DNA of 64,000 nt from Certhia americana (GCA_018697195.1 CM031879.1:47160134-47224133); one strand, 5' to 3'. Shown: positions 48,401 to 62,366, counted from the first letter of the stretch. The notes: a model not told the origin generated them from the sequence alone. Made by a program: numbers and translations.

Positions 48401-51400
48401 TGTGCACTATTTATTATTTATGAAACTTCAGCAATGAGAACCTGAAAAGCCCACAGGTAAAAGAATAATTCTGTCCTCAGGACTATTTGAATAGTGTCAG
48501 AACAGTGGACCAAAACTTATGAGGAGGTAGCAGGTCATTCAGTCAGAACTGGGTGTTAAATGATGCAGAAAATTTGTGGGAAAAAAGTCAGGATGTGATC
48601 CAGTAATCAAGGACTGGATACAGATGCATAAGCATAAGGAAAACAGAGAAAGTTGTTACACTCAACCCTGATCACAGAATTTCCTAAGATACCTACAGTT
48701 TTCAGCCTGATTATGATTATTCCTCAGTTTATTATCTGACACACAAAACAAAATGAAGTTTCTGTTTTTTTCAGATCCCTGAGCTCACTAATGGCCCTAA
48801 TGACCCTGAGACCCCTCACCTGGACCTAAGCTCAGCCCTGGGCATTCATTGCTTGTTTGATCTATACAGGAGGGGTGCTGGTCTCCTGTCCAGCCATGGC
48901 CTGATCCTCTCTGGCTATGAAGCCTGTTGTACTGGATGTAAACCTGTGGATTAGCTTCATGGCATGATTTTTGTCACTGTAGACCTGCCTGGTGGGTACT
49001 CGATCTGATCCTTTTCCCTGATTTTGGGGTTTGTCCTCAGAACCTGTCCCATCACCATTATACAGCATTTTGACCTGAATTTTTGGTTGGACCTGACCAT
49101 CACCTCTGGGTTTGTCTGGCTCACCTCTCTCTGGCAATGTGGGATGAGACCTGGCTAGTAAGGCTCCCTCTTGGCTCCTGGCCCACCTTCCTTTAAGGAA
49201 CAGCCCGGCTCTTGCTGCTTCCTGACAGATATATCCTGGTGTTTGGGTGCTGGGTGCTCTGAGGGAGCAGCTGCCTTGTCATTTAGAGCAAGAGAGCAAC
49301 GTAATGGTTCTGAGAGGGAGGGAGAACTCTCCAGCCAAACATAACTAATCTAATTTTTTAGCCGTAACAAAAGTTTGGTGACTGGTAGCTGTTGTGTATG
49401 TGTGACTAAGTGCATGCACCCAGAGCTCTAGTCTGACTGTAAGATGACATCAGCTCAAGCACCATGCCAGCAGCCTCTCAGTCATCTCTTTCCTAATGCT
49501 TGCCAAGAGCTGTTGATGCTTCCCAAAACATGTGGTAAGAGAAGCCTCATGTGTGTTTACATTCAAGGCAGGATGAAGGCCTGGCCCTGACCAGACTGCC
49601 GCAGTGCACTCCAGAGTCTGAGTCAAAACAATGCTGCTTTGACAGAGGCTGATTTCTGATGGCTCCTCAAGAGCTGGGTGAGGCTGTTTCCCATCGTGGT
49701 CTTCTGCTGTATCTGTTTATCTTCTATGACATTCTGATATGTGTGAGAAATCAAGTGTGGGACAAAAATGATCATCCTGGGAATGACGGAAGTAAGGTCT
49801 CATGCTCGAAGCCAGCCTTGGTGAGTGGTTTCCAAAAGCTGGCACAAGCACAGAAGCTGTGTTTAAGCTCTGTAAAAAGCTTATCTGTGCGTGTCCTCTG
49901 CCTGTTCCCCAGCACGTAAATATCATGTAATGTAAGCACCCTTGTTGCCGTCCATGACAGAGATTAACAGGAAGGAGTTTACTTTGATTTATAGATGTAA
50001 TGCCAACACCATACAGCTTTTAACTGCTGAAGCATGCTTTCCCTTGTGAGCTGAATAGCTCAAGTTTGAAGGGGATGGAGATCTCTCTGCTGAGAAAAAT
50101 GCATGATCTGGTGAGGACCATGTCTCCTCTTACCATCTTGGGAAGCGACAGAAAGGGATTCATGGGTAGGCTTGAGTCTATTCAGTTGGCACTTTAGGTT
50201 TTTATCATGACAGTAGTGAAATTTTTAAAAAAAGTTTCAAATATAGTGGGAAGGGATATTGTGCCTTTTGATTATGTGCCACAAGAGGGGCAAACCAGTG
50301 GCACCTAAATATGCACAGGAAGAGCTTGAACATCCTCATTTTAGTATTTCAGGGAAGTGACAATTCAGTCTAAAGGACGGATTTGAATATGTTGTTTTTA
50401 AAAACTCTTTCTTTTGACAGAATGGAGTGAGTCTGTGTGTGTGTCTAAACTGTGCATATTCTTGTTAAAACAAAGGTGTTACTGATGACCAGAAGTTGCT
50501 GTCAAAGCCAGTGCAGATGGCCAGCTGAAGTAACCTGTAGGGAATGGTTAATGGGCTAAGAGGGACTGGTTTCAGTGCCTGGACATGCTGTGTGGCCTGA
50601 TGAAACATGGGTCAGGCCTTAATATCCAGCTGTGACAGTCCTGAGACTGCCCAGGACAGCAGAAACTGCAAATTGTGTCTCTGAAATAGCACTGGCAACT
50701 GCTTCACCAAGAACTGATAGGGTTTGAAATGATGGCTGTGTTACAGGAAAGGTCTTAATGATCAATCTAGCTCTTCCACCTCGTTGTTCTTACAGTACTT
50801 GATTTTGTTTATTTTTACTGTCTTCCCTTTACTCAACAATGTGCTGTTTTGGTAAGTTGTTAGGTGCACCATATGGCAGCAGGGAGGCAGAGCTCTCAGA
50901 TGAGTCCATCAGTTCTTGTTTTCCCATGTTTTGAAGTGCAGATTCAGCTGGTGTTTGTTAGAGCCTCAAAACTGAGCTGTACTATTCTGCTGCTAGCCTA
51001 GGATCATGCAAGAGGATTATACAACCTTAGCTTCTCTCCAAACTTCCTTGCTATGAGAATCTGCTTTATTTCTAAATATGACTGAAGAAAGGGGAGAATG
51101 GTACTTTCAAGGAATATTTACATTCTTAATGGCTTTCAAAGGTTTCAGGAGGAAAGGTCCTCATCAGCTCATAAGGTGTAGAAGAGTGACCAACTAATAG
51201 GACCTCAGATTCTGGTAAATTCTGGAAAATTGTAGAGGCCCTGTAATGCTTTTTCAGAGTTCAGCATGCTTGTCCAAAATCTCTGTTATCCTTTCTCACC
51301 ATAATACAGCAAGTCTTAGGAAACTCATTGAGTTCATTGCCTCCTACCTCTAATTTTGTGAAACTTCCCCAAAAAAGGGCTTCCTCATTTTTCCCTCAGG

Positions 51401-52917
51401 CTTTGTGGTTTATAACTGCAGGGGCAGAGCCATGTGTATTTGGTAGTACTACTGAATTCCGAGCTGTATATAATGAAGAGCTGCAATTTGTTGGGCAAAA
51501 CGACCTCTGTTGGGATCTTTCTCTGTGTTGCAGGCAGAGTTAATGCATATGCAGCTGTTTTCCACTCAGTCACGTTATCTTCTGTAGAGGTCAAAGCCCC
51601 ACTGCATTCTCTGGTTTTGCTGCCCTTTAGTACTAATGAAGAACTTTCCAGCTAGTGCTGTTTCCCAGAACAGACACTGTCCCACTAGCCCCAATCTATG
51701 GTTTCCCCCAGTTCAGAATGAAAGAAGCCTGGCATTCACAAAGATAGTTTTTAATGAGGGTCCACCTGACTGCATTGCTGGACTTTGTGGATGCTGTCTT
51801 GTCTTGCTTAGCAGTAAAAACTCATATGCCCAGTACATGGATTTTACCCTGATTATTGCATTTCTGAGAGGAAACCAGAACTGTTCTTTGTCAGGGTTTT
51901 TCTCTTGGCCTCTCTGTATCTAATACTGTAGATATTTACCTTCACCTTTTGATTCCAGGCACATACATTAGTCTGCCACTGTTTTTGAATTAAATCTTCA
52001 TTCTATATTTGTATTTGCGCTTTATTCTTTTGGGGAGACGGCTTTTGACAAGTCTGTAAGGGTACAGAGCTCTGCTGGTAGAGTAAAAAATAAGTTTTAG
52101 TTCTAACACCCTGAGATCCATGTGTTTCTATTCTGAGGTCCAAAGAGCCAAGTGAATAAAATGTGGCTTGATTATTCTTGATTTTATTTCTTTAAATCTA
52201 GATCTCCTGTTGCCAAGAGAGCTCTTCTGAATAGAGAAAGTAAGATAGAAATAATTATGTCCACATTTGTTTTTTGTATTTTCTTGATATTTCAATCAAC
52301 CTTTGAAAGCTTCGGGCTGCAAAGCAACCTAATCAGCTGTAGGTTCAATTTTAAAACTATTTTCTATGTCGAAAGATAGAGGTATCATCCCTGGAGACAT
52401 CCCTGATAAGCACTTGAATGTTGCAATTTATAAAGAATATTTTAAAATATTGAACATAGAATTCTTGCTTCACATTTGATGATCAGAAAATACTCCAATA
52501 CTTGGTTTTTTTTAATAAAGTACAGGTGATAGAAATACCAATGGGAACCTGTACCATCATTTAAAATGGGTTGGCATGAAATGGTAGTAAATATGTCTGT
52601 GCTGATACTGGTTTCAAAAGTAATAGTAGCAGCAGGTATTTAACAGCATTCATTACAAACAATTACTTTTGAATGTAGTTTCTGCTTGCTAACCATTCAC
52701 TTGTCCAGGCTGGTTTCTTCAAGTGCTTGTTTGCTAGCTTTTGAAGAAAACACCACCAGCCTTTAGGTTGTTTTAGGGATATCATCAGCTCAAAGCATAA
52801 TTTGTTACATCATACTTGTTATTCTGTACTTTCCTGGATGTCAGAAACTACAGAAATACTTCACAACTAAAATGGATCAGACAAGCCAAAAAGCCAAGGG
52901 GAGGAAAAAATTTGTAG

Positions 52918-53040
52918 GCAAGGAACTGAGGACGAGAGCTTAAGCAGCCTGCCAAAGTTTACAAAGGAAAATTTATACTAGACTAGGAATTGGACCCAGA
53001 CATCCTGAATGTCAGTCCAACCGTAACCACAAGACTGTCC
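52918..53040 (+). repeat. MIR-type SINE relic
   Basis: aaggaactgaggacgagagc, ttaagcagcctgccaaagtt, aggaattggacccagacatc and gtccaaccgtaaccacaaga correspond in order to the MIR phrases for gaaactgaggcacagag, gttaagtaacttgccca, gggattcgaacccagg and the final ctctaaccac. It is ancient and diverged. Confidence 0.6.
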
Positions 53041-53987
53041 CTCTTCTGATTCACAAATACTATTATAAATTAACTAGCAGCTCAGAGTCCTTGTGATACA
53101 TTAGTCATAAACAGTGGAGTAAAAGTATTGCATTCTTTGTAAAAATGCAACACTTTTGAGTTTGGGTTTGCCTTGGTACTAGTCAGCCCTTTTAACTAAA
53201 GGGTCATTGACTGAAATGTGGGCTGCAGTTACCAGATTTAAACTGTGGCTATTTGTCATTGTTGTGTGTCTGTAGCCAGGACTCACTCAGGATACTACTC
53301 TGTGACAAAGAGACTACATTGCTAAAAAGAGGACCTAGCATTTACATTTTAGTTGTCACAGCAAGGAATGATTTCTGTCACCTGAAAAAGTGCCTTTTCT
53401 TGCATAGCTATGGTGCATATATATCTGGGACAAAGGCATGGGCCTTCAGAGTAATTTTATATAACAATAAGTTATTTGAAGCCAATCGATTCTCCTTCAG
53501 GATTTTTGTGGCAACATCTCTATTGTGTCTGAATACCTCTGAAAATGTCTTTATAGCTTCGCAGAACCAAAGAGAAAATCCAAAAGGTGTCTCTGACTCT
53601 CAAGGATGCTCTGAGCTTGCTCTCAAAACCTCACTTAAGTGTAAGATTTCAAAATCCCTTGTTACTGCCTAGTGAGGTCCTCCCTGACCAAGGACTTAGA
53701 GAAGAGGCTTATTGTGCAGCTGATGCCAATATTAGTACAAAAGAGCATCCATCTCAAATTCAAGTTCTATGTACATATGATCTGTGGCTGACTTAAAGTC
53801 AGAATAATAAATGTGAATCATGTTGCTCGGCAGGAGGAAATCTAACTGTAATGCTGCTCACCATATTTTAGAGGAAAAATAGCTGTCAGGCATGCAATGA
53901 TCTAAGTCTGCTAGGAAATAACTCTATCTCTGCAGTGAACTTTGGGAAATCCCCTTGTCAAATTCACTGACTAGTGACCATAAAGAA

Positions 53988-54985
53988 TCACAGAACAATA
54001 GATATTGTGATTGGAACAGCTGAAGAAGTCGTCTACTCCACCCACAGAATTATTCACAGAAGTCCTATTGCCAGCACATTATTTGGTCAGCCCTAACTCT
54101 GAATAGCTGCATCCTGAAAACTGCCTAAATTGGATATTCTACGACCTCTGTGGCCTGTCTGTTCCAATGCTGCACTACCTTTATAGGAATTTCCTTCTTC
54201 ATGTCCAGCTCCTGTGGCTCCTGTTCAATGTTGTATCATCTGATGCTGCAGAGGAAAACATAGATCTGTTGTGTTTGTAATTACTTCAGGCAGCTGCAGG
54301 CTGTTTGATTAGCCTTCCATTCACTCGCCTCAACATGCCAATCATGTGCTCCAGGCCTCTGACCACTTCTGGTCAGTGGTAGACTTCTGCTGGACACTCT
54401 CCAGTTTCCTCCCATCCCTCTGCAACATCCAGGTTCCAGACTGGACAGCATGTACCTTATCAGTGTCAGGCACCAGGGAAAAAAACTTTCTTAGATCTAC
54501 CAGCCATGCTGCTCCTAATGTAGCACAAAACACAGCTGCCTTGTGCATGATCAGCTCATTCAGTCTGAAACCCACTGTAACCTCCAGATTTTCATCCTGA
54601 CTTTCCTCCCAGACAGTTCCCTCTCAGCATATAGGAGTCATTCCAGCTCAGGTGAAGAACTTTGCATTTCTCTCTACTGGACTTCATGGGGTTTCTTTTG
54701 CTGCAATCCTTATGTCATTGAGATGTCTCTCGGTTGGAGATGTCATTTGATGTGTCAGATGTCATAATTTTGCATCTTTCAATGATATGCTGAAAGGGCA
54801 CCTCTGTTATCCAGGTAGTTGGTGAAGTATATGGACCACAGAATTGGTGCTCTTGTGCACACCATATATTATTAGGTGTGAGCAGATGATCATCACTACC
54901 TTCTCACTAAGCCTTTGGTCATCCCTACCTTCTCAGTCTTGTAGTCCAGTTGATTTTTAGTCCACCTAGAAGTCCTTTGTCCCAA
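53988..54985 (-). mobile_element. Old CR1 LINE, about 1 kb
   Basis: Read on the plus strand it begins with aatcacagaacaatagatat then gtgattggaacag (a decayed reverse CR1 3' end). Further in are tggacactctccagtttcct, ctttgcatttctctctactg, gacttcatggggtttctttt and gttgatttttagtccaccta, all in CR1 order. It covers the 3' region and probably the end of the reverse-transcriptase ORF, but the frames are broken. It is the most diverged and longest CR1 copy here. Confidence 0.75.
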
Positions 54986-57900
54986 CCTTGGCATTAAAGA
55001 GCCTAGAAGAAAGCAGAGCTTTACCATTTCTAAGCAATGCTAAAGCAACACTGAGGGTATTGTTTCCTAAATTAATTCATAGAGATTCTCCAAAAAGACT
55101 GATTGTAACAGTATGAATTTGATTAAGGAAAGGCCATGTTCAAACTGAAATTAGGCATTTAGGGAAGATAGCATAGCACTTTTTCACTGGAAGCTTCAAA
55201 ATTGTTGCTTTTCCCTTTCCATTCTACCAATGCTTCTTTCCTTACCTGCAAAAAATTGAAATTTAGATTGATTGTGCAGTTTAAAGAAAAAGGATGAGGC
55301 CTGGGGTAGAGACAGTGAGCTGATACTGCCAGCTAATGTCTACAGATCCAACAAACTGTGGTGAGAAAAGGCCACTTTCACCTTATGTTGTCCAAACACG
55401 TTAACTCAAAACATCTTCTAGGAAAAACTACCTGGCATTCTCTCATAACATTTAATTACAACAGACTTATTTCCTCACCCCAGATAGACTGAAAGAGTTT
55501 CAAAAGGTGAACAAATTAAATCAATTAATTTTTAATTTTGTTTTGACTGCAAGTCTTTCTTCCTGGTGTGAAAAGATGGGACCGAAAAAATCCATTCACT
55601 CTCCAAATGAGCCTGTCTCTGGATCTGGCTATTTCATATTGGCTATTTCAAACTCTCTGCCTGTATTCCATATTTGTTAGCAGGAGGTCAGGGATTAAGA
55701 CCACCTCACACATCCAGGTCAGAGCTGTTATAAGGGGTCTTTTATTCATTCATTCCTTCCTTACCAGTCCTCTTTGGCATTCAGTTTCTCTTAGGTTAAG
55801 GGGAATTACACATCCATATGGTTAGGAGAGAATGGATTCCTTCTTCCTCTGTAGACAGTAAGGAAAACTAGAGGAAGCATCAATTTGTAATATAAGATGA
55901 CCAAAGAAATCCTTAGCAATTATTTCATCACAACTGTCTAATTATGAGGATACAGTTTCCTCTCTACACCTGAGGAACTGCAGGGCTGAGCTACATCCCA
56001 GATGCATGTGGTATGACTGAACAGTGCCAGAATTAAGTCCTAATGGAGAAGTTCCTCCTGTTGCTAAGCTGGCTGGGTGACCTACTTGTACTGTCACTGG
56101 ATACTGAGCATCCTTGTTTGAGCACAAAGTTGGTATTATTGCTGAGGCTCAGACGTATTAGCTATTTCTCCCTGCCACCCATGATAGGATTTAATCTAAA
56201 GTAATCTGAGGTGGCAATGAAACATGATGCCAAGCAACTTGGAGAGCTTTTCACTTCAGACAGGCTTATTCAGTTTGCCCCCTATGGCACAGTTTATTGA
56301 ATACCAAGCAAAGTCAGGGAAAAGACTCTCCATGTATATGATGACTTGCTGCAGTGAAGGAAGCTGACCTGACCTTGCTTTTGTTCCACTCCAAAAGCAC
56401 TCAAAAAGTGAATTCAAAGGCACAAAACCAAATCCCCAACAAAGAAGTGACAGAGCTGAAGCCCAGAGGCAGTTTCCAGCTGTCTGATACCATCTCCCTC
56501 CACTAACATGAGCCTCTTCAGGGAGACAAGTCTGCAAACTGGGTTCCCACCACTCACTTCACATGGCAGAGTCTACCTTTGGCCTTGGGGATGAGCAGAG
56601 AGAAATTTTCCTTTAGCTCAGTCAACTGCTGCCATGAGGTGACTTTGAGTCCTCCATCTTTTGGTTACTTATTTTCTTGGCATTTTAGTGAAAGCAGAGA
56701 ATCTGTTTTCCATTTGCTGTACTTTTGCCGGAGACTGTAATTGCTCTTTGAACCTTCAGGAGCAGGAAGCCCATTAAAGGCCCAAGAGGACAGGGATTCA
56801 GTGCCAGCCAGCACATTCCTTAGCTCCTTTCATCCTGCAAGAGGAGAGTGCTTCTGGCTTCTCCAGAGGGATATTACTACATTTTGTTCAAATTTAAGGC
56901 TGATTTCAAGAGTAATTTTACCACTCACCTTATAGTTATCATTATTCCTGCTATTTGCAGTATTCTCTTTATGGTTATTAACACAGAAATATCTATGGTG
57001 GTGATTACAGAAAACCTAAGTATCAAGCTTGCCTTTCAGTATCTTGCAGACTGTAATGACAGATATAATAACAAGAAAATCTAAGCTGTGGACATGGCAC
57101 ATCAAACCATGGAAAACTGTTGGTCAGAGCTTTTAAGGAGCCTCTGGAAGGAGAATGAGAAGGCTGCAATTGTATGGGAAATAAAAGCTGCCTGTTTCAG
57201 GTAGAAAAATTATGAAAAATCTCTCATGCATGATAATATGCCTTTCATGATGCAGTTGCCACCAAGAAGATTTTTTGAAATTATTTTTTAAAGAAGAAGT
57301 GGCATGGATCAGAATAAGTGGGATTGGCATGTTGCTGGATTGTCTTGGTTGTGCACCCTCTCTGTGAACTTCTGATAATCTTCCAGAAAGTGGTAAATGG
57401 GTTACTGTCGCTTTGCCACAGTACAGTGTGCCCCACAATGACTTTCTGCTACATGAGACCCCCTAGGGTAGCTAGCTGACTATATCTGAGTCTGTCCCAT
57501 AGACTCTGGAGTGGGAGAGAACTAAGCAGTGTACCACAAGAAAAAAAGGTAAGCCTCAGAAGGTACTTCTGAGAAAATAATGGTAGGACTGGAAGCAGGA
57601 AGGCACAGATATTCTGAGTGTAAAAACTGAGAATGAGGAGCTTGGATCAGGTGCAATGAAAGAAAACAAAAGAGATTATTTTAAGAATGACCCAGCTGAA
57701 GTTTGAATTTGTTATTTTAGTGAATTTCACAAGAGCTAGCCCTAGGCCAGGTTTTAGCTCCTTCAGTAGCTGGCTCTGTGCCATTTTAGTTACACAGATC
57801 TTCACTAAAGCTGATATCACGATCTGATGAAATCACCTTATTGCCCAAGAATGTAAGTGAAGTGGCTGACACTGCTGTTCCATCCTCTGCTGAAATGGTA

Positions 57901-59875
57901 AAAGGAAAGGAAGCAGGAGATATGAGGATGTCCCATGTGTCACAAAGATATCAGAAAAGCCTTGAGACTTCTCCAGATTATGTCTGGGAGTGGGTCCTAC
58001 TGTAGGGGAGTTAGACAGACCATGCTAGTGATGGCAATACTTGCAGAGGAACTGTCACTTCTCTGTGTTTCTCCTTATGAGAAATCAAAAAATGGATTTT
58101 GCTAGACAATGACATGAAGCCAAACCTGTCATGCATGCTCTGTGTGTCCAACAGAGACACTGACATTTTTGCAGTGGCCCTGGGTTGGGAAGGAGCCAGT
58201 GCTGACCGTCACAATAACCATTTGCTTCCAAGAAAAAATAGCACTTTGCACATGGCAGCTTTTCTGCAAGGGACCGGTAGCTCAGCTCTGCAGTTTACAG
58301 CAACAACCAGATTCTGAGAGTGGGGAATCTTTGCTGGTAATCCCTCCAAACTCCTTTATCTCCAAAGAATCTAGCATAAAAAGCAAGGACAAAACATTGG
58401 TTCTGGTCCTCAGCATTGTCCAGATACACATCTCCTCCCTTACTTGTTCTTCTTATACTTCAGGTTACTTTAAATGAGGAGATATAGAAAGGAATTGTTT
58501 AGGTGGGGGAAGACCTCTACGATCAAGTCCAGATATTAACCTCACACTGCCAAGTCCATCACTAAACTAACAACAACTACATATGCTGAATATTGCACAC
58601 AAAATGCTTGCATAAAATATTTGTAACAGCTGTGGAGTCAAGTGCTTAGTAACCTAGGAATTCCAGGGTGAAAGTTACCTGGGCAACATTTGAGCATCTC
58701 CTGATGGCTACTCATGGCTGTGAAAGCCTCACAAGGGTTCTCTGCAGCACCCCCACCTCATTCACTGTGGGACACAGATGGCAGTGGTCAGCAGAGGAAA
58801 AGGACTGCAAAAGGAACAAGAGTCATTATGAGACTGAAGGGACTGCAGAGCTGGCCAGTGCTCCTGTCATCCACTGTGATGCTGGGCAAGTTAGCCAGAT
58901 TCCCTATGGGTGACAAGCTGTCCATTGCTTTCTGCATGCCTGACATAGCTCCAGTCCCACTCTGTGCTCTGAGGACAAAAAGGGTTATTTTTACTATGAA
59001 TTGATTCCCTGATCCTATTTGCAGAACAGGTGCAAAACTGACAGTTTGTGTGTGTTGTGAGATTCGGTGTAAGGCCAGGGTGAGAAGGCAAGCTGACCAG
59101 TGTGGAAGCCATGAAGCATTGCAGCCAGAGCCCCTGAATGGATGAGCCAACCGTCCCCCCAAAAGGGAATGAAAATTTGCAACTGCACCTGGACTTTGTG
59201 TTTTGAATATAAAGTGCTGCAGCATGGTAGAAACTGAAAATCCAAGTCCTTGTCATTCTGTATCAAGTACACAAATCCTCTGACTTTGCACTTTCAGCAG
59301 GCAGCTGCTCATTTACAAAATACATAATATTTACTGTCCTGCTGTGAAAACAAATTTGTTGATGTTTCTGAAATAGTTAGATATGATATCTTGCTGAATG
59401 CCATGAACTCAAAAGCAGTTTCAGTCATTCTGCTCTCAGAACTTTGTTTAAACCCTTTGAACTAAAGACAATCTAAGTTCCACTGAGCAGAAGGACAAAG
59501 CTAAGTCTCAAATGTTTATTTTTTTAATTGAAGAAATCCTGTGACAGGAATCCTATGAAAGAAATGATTTACATTGAATGGCTCAGAGAATTGAAATTAA
59601 AACACCAGTGTCAGCCCTTGTATGGGCACTTCCCATGGGCAATTCCTGGCTTTGCAACTACAGTATTATTTGAATGTAGTTTTTGTACTCAGACAATACA
59701 TTTACAGTAATCTTTACTTGTAGCCTACCAGTCCCTGCTGACCTGAAACCTTCTCAACTGAAAATGTTTTGTTTTAACTAATAGTCAGCTACAAGCTCAA
59801 TTAAGCCAGAGTGAATCTTGTATATAGACAGCTTTTCTTGGACTAAGTGGTTTATTTGATTTGGCTTCCTTTGCC

Positions 59876-59904
59876 TTTTTTTTTTTTTGTGTGTGTGTGT
59901 GTGT
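59876..59904. repeat. Poly-T followed by GT dinucleotide repeat
   Basis: Thirteen T (59876-59888) run into eight GT units (59889-59904). Microsatellite. Confidence 0.95.
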
Positions 59905-61619
59905 AAAGGAAAAATTATGAAACATGTGAACATCTCTCATCATCTTTATAATCTACAAACCCTTCTGGATGGGCTTACTAGCACATCCCTGGAGAGACAG
60001 CAGGTATGTGTGGGAGCTGGAGTTTGTCTGAGATGGTGGCTGATGACCTGTTGTCAGATTTTTTTCAGAAGCAAAGTTCAGCAGCCCTTCTTATGTGGCA
60101 GCCTTTTAGTACAGAAAATGTTAACATAATTTTTGAATGGAAAATAAAAAGAATGTAAGAAAAATAGTATTTTAAAACTTTTTTTCTTTTCTCTGCCCTC
60201 TCTTAGCTTTCTGCTCTTTGTTTGCAACTTGGAAGCAAAGGAACCAGATTCTTTCACCCTGTGAAAGGTTTAAAACAGGTTAAAGCACCAGCTTAGGATT
60301 TTTCTTAAGTAATAACCAACAAGCAAAGCTAAATCCTTTTGCAAAATAACAAATTTAATCGGACAGGCAGCTTTGCACCAGCTTCCGCCAATCTGCTGCC
60401 CAGTGCATAGGCACAGGAACCGAGGGGGCCACAGCTGCTCTCCAGGGAGACTGGCAGGGCTCCAGCACCAGCCTGCTCAACAGATAAAGGTTCCAGCCTG
60501 TTGGGAACATGCAGCAAAGTGTGTGACTGTCCCACTGGTACTTGGCGTTGGGAAACTATTAGAGGAATGTGTAGTTCAACAAGCCTTTACACACATGCCT
60601 CTGATTTTTTCCCTTGAGATAAGATTTTGTGTTATGAATTCTCAGGGCTTCCCCTGTTTTTCTGGGCAGAGGAATCCTGGCTTAACCCAGTAAATGATGA
60701 AAGGTGCCCATAACATGGGACAGAGGCAGGCCCTGTCACCTGAGGCACCTGGCAATGCGTTAGGGAAGAGTTTTATAAAGCAGGGAACTGTGGCTCTTGG
60801 CACAGCCGTCCCTGCAAAAAGCAGGCAGTAGCTCCTGCAGCCCCATCCATGTGCAGTTCAGATGACCTGAGCTGGGTTTTAGCAGCACTGTGGGCTGCTC
60901 AGAGCCCAGTGCAGGCTCCAGCCCTGCGCAGTTCCCAAGATGTTTGCTAACAGCTCTCCTGTGAACTCCAAGCCCCTGTTATCAGCATACACTCAGGGCA
61001 GGTTACAGCGAGTTCGAGCTTGCCTGCGTGACCCGGGGGCTGGCCCCTGATTACATATGCTCAGCTCTACACCCCCTCCTGCACTGGCTCCTTTCACAGA
61101 CCACTTAATACACACAGCCCATTTCTGAAAGGAAGAAACAATTCCTCACTCCACTCAGAGGTTAATGGAGAAAAGTCTTGTTCAAATACAAGTGCATGAA
61201 ATGCTTCAAAGTAAATTTCTTGAACATGGCTGGGAATAATTTCCTTCTTTGCCTCAGAAATTTTTCTTACTCTTTCTTTATTTATATAAATATTTCCAAC
61301 AATGGCTAAAAATGTCAGAAAAATGTAAGCTTTTTTTTAGCATGATTTTTGTTTGCCCATTTTTACATTCCAAATTTCTGTCTTTATAGTTGAGGTCTTG
61401 ACTAAATTATATAGCTCAGTACTGAGCTAGGTACTACCTCCCCAGAATGAGCCTGTTGGGACTGACAAGCATTCTTGTTAAAAGCCTGAAATAAAATAAT
61501 CTGTTCCAAATTACTTATTCTTGGCTCTGGCAACTATTTGTGTGTATATATGCCCCAAGTTACGTTAATGTGGAAGTAACAGATCACAGAGAGCTTGTAG
61601 AGTTGTATATGATACTTAC

Positions 61620-61693
61620 ACATTAAGCCTATGGCCATGACATCACTGCCCTTGTTCTGGGCTCCAGTGATGGTATAGCCAAAAAAAGCGTAA
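61620..61693 (-). CDS. Unassigned candidate coding exon (24 complete codons)
   Basis: This 74-nt minus-strand segment lies between an acceptor gctgtgttctcag|TTACGC and a strong donor AATGT|gtaagtatc. One frame is open: YAFFGYTITGAQNKGSDVMA then IGLM. One extra base remains at each end. It cannot join the 45.4-kb candidate directly in phase, so at least one further exon would be needed. The composition looks protein-like, but a single open frame of this length is common by chance. No family is recognised. Confidence 0.2.
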
Positions 61694-62337
61694 CTGAGAA
61701 CACAGCTCATTGTTCCTCTCAGCTGCTAAGGCCTATTGACTTTGTGAGTCACGCTCAGCATGCAGAGGTGACACATTCCCCCATTAGTGTTACTAATTCC
61801 CTGGTTTGAGAAGGGAATAGTGCCTGCTCTAAGAAAACAGGGAAGGGGTGGAGAAGCACTGGGACTCAAACTCCTTAGCGTGGCTTAGCCTTTCTGAGTT
61901 CATCTCTCTGCGGACAGATGTGACACTAGGATCCTAAATTGTTACAGAGGATTGTCCTGAGACTTATCTAGGACCATTACTATTTTTTGGTGAATCCTAA
62001 TGAGAAGCTCAGGCTGATTGCAAGATACAAGGATCTAACTTGGACACTGTTTTTTCCTTTCTGTTTTGCTGACTGAGCAGTAAGGAGGTCCAGGGAGATG
62101 CTATAAGGACAGAATTTCTCTACTGGTCTCAGTTGGACAGAAAAGAGCTGAAAAAGCATAGAGGTGGGCCCAATACTGATCAACATATGCTAGCACATAT
62201 GGGAGGATTTGTGTAAGAAAACAACAACAACATCATCATCATAAAAATTAAGATAATGAGGATGACCAAGTGTGAAAAGCTGGAACTAGCTGTGTCATAG
62301 TAGATGACCATCCTTAGATACATGTAATGGTGTGCAT

Positions 62338-62366
62338 TAAATAAATAATAAAAAATAAAAAAACAG
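62338..62366. repeat. A/T-rich simple sequence (AAAT-like)
   Basis: Impure run attaaataaataataaaaaa. Low complexity. Confidence 0.7.

Noticed and set aside
49765..49823. Plus-strand exon-like segment before a gtgagtgg donor
   Set aside because: The acceptor is uncertain and the frame shows no recognisable protein. A single donor match is expected often by chance.
56566..56660. Minus-strand open stretch reading WQQLTELKENFSLLIPKAKG before a gtgagt donor
   Set aside because: Protein-like, but no acceptor with a pyrimidine tract lies upstream, so it was not listed as an exon.
58680..58742. Minus-strand segment between ctgcag and gtaact reading NPCEAFTAMSSHQEMLKCCP
   Set aside because: The polypyrimidine tract is weak, and joining it to the 61.6-kb candidate would create a TAG stop at the junction.
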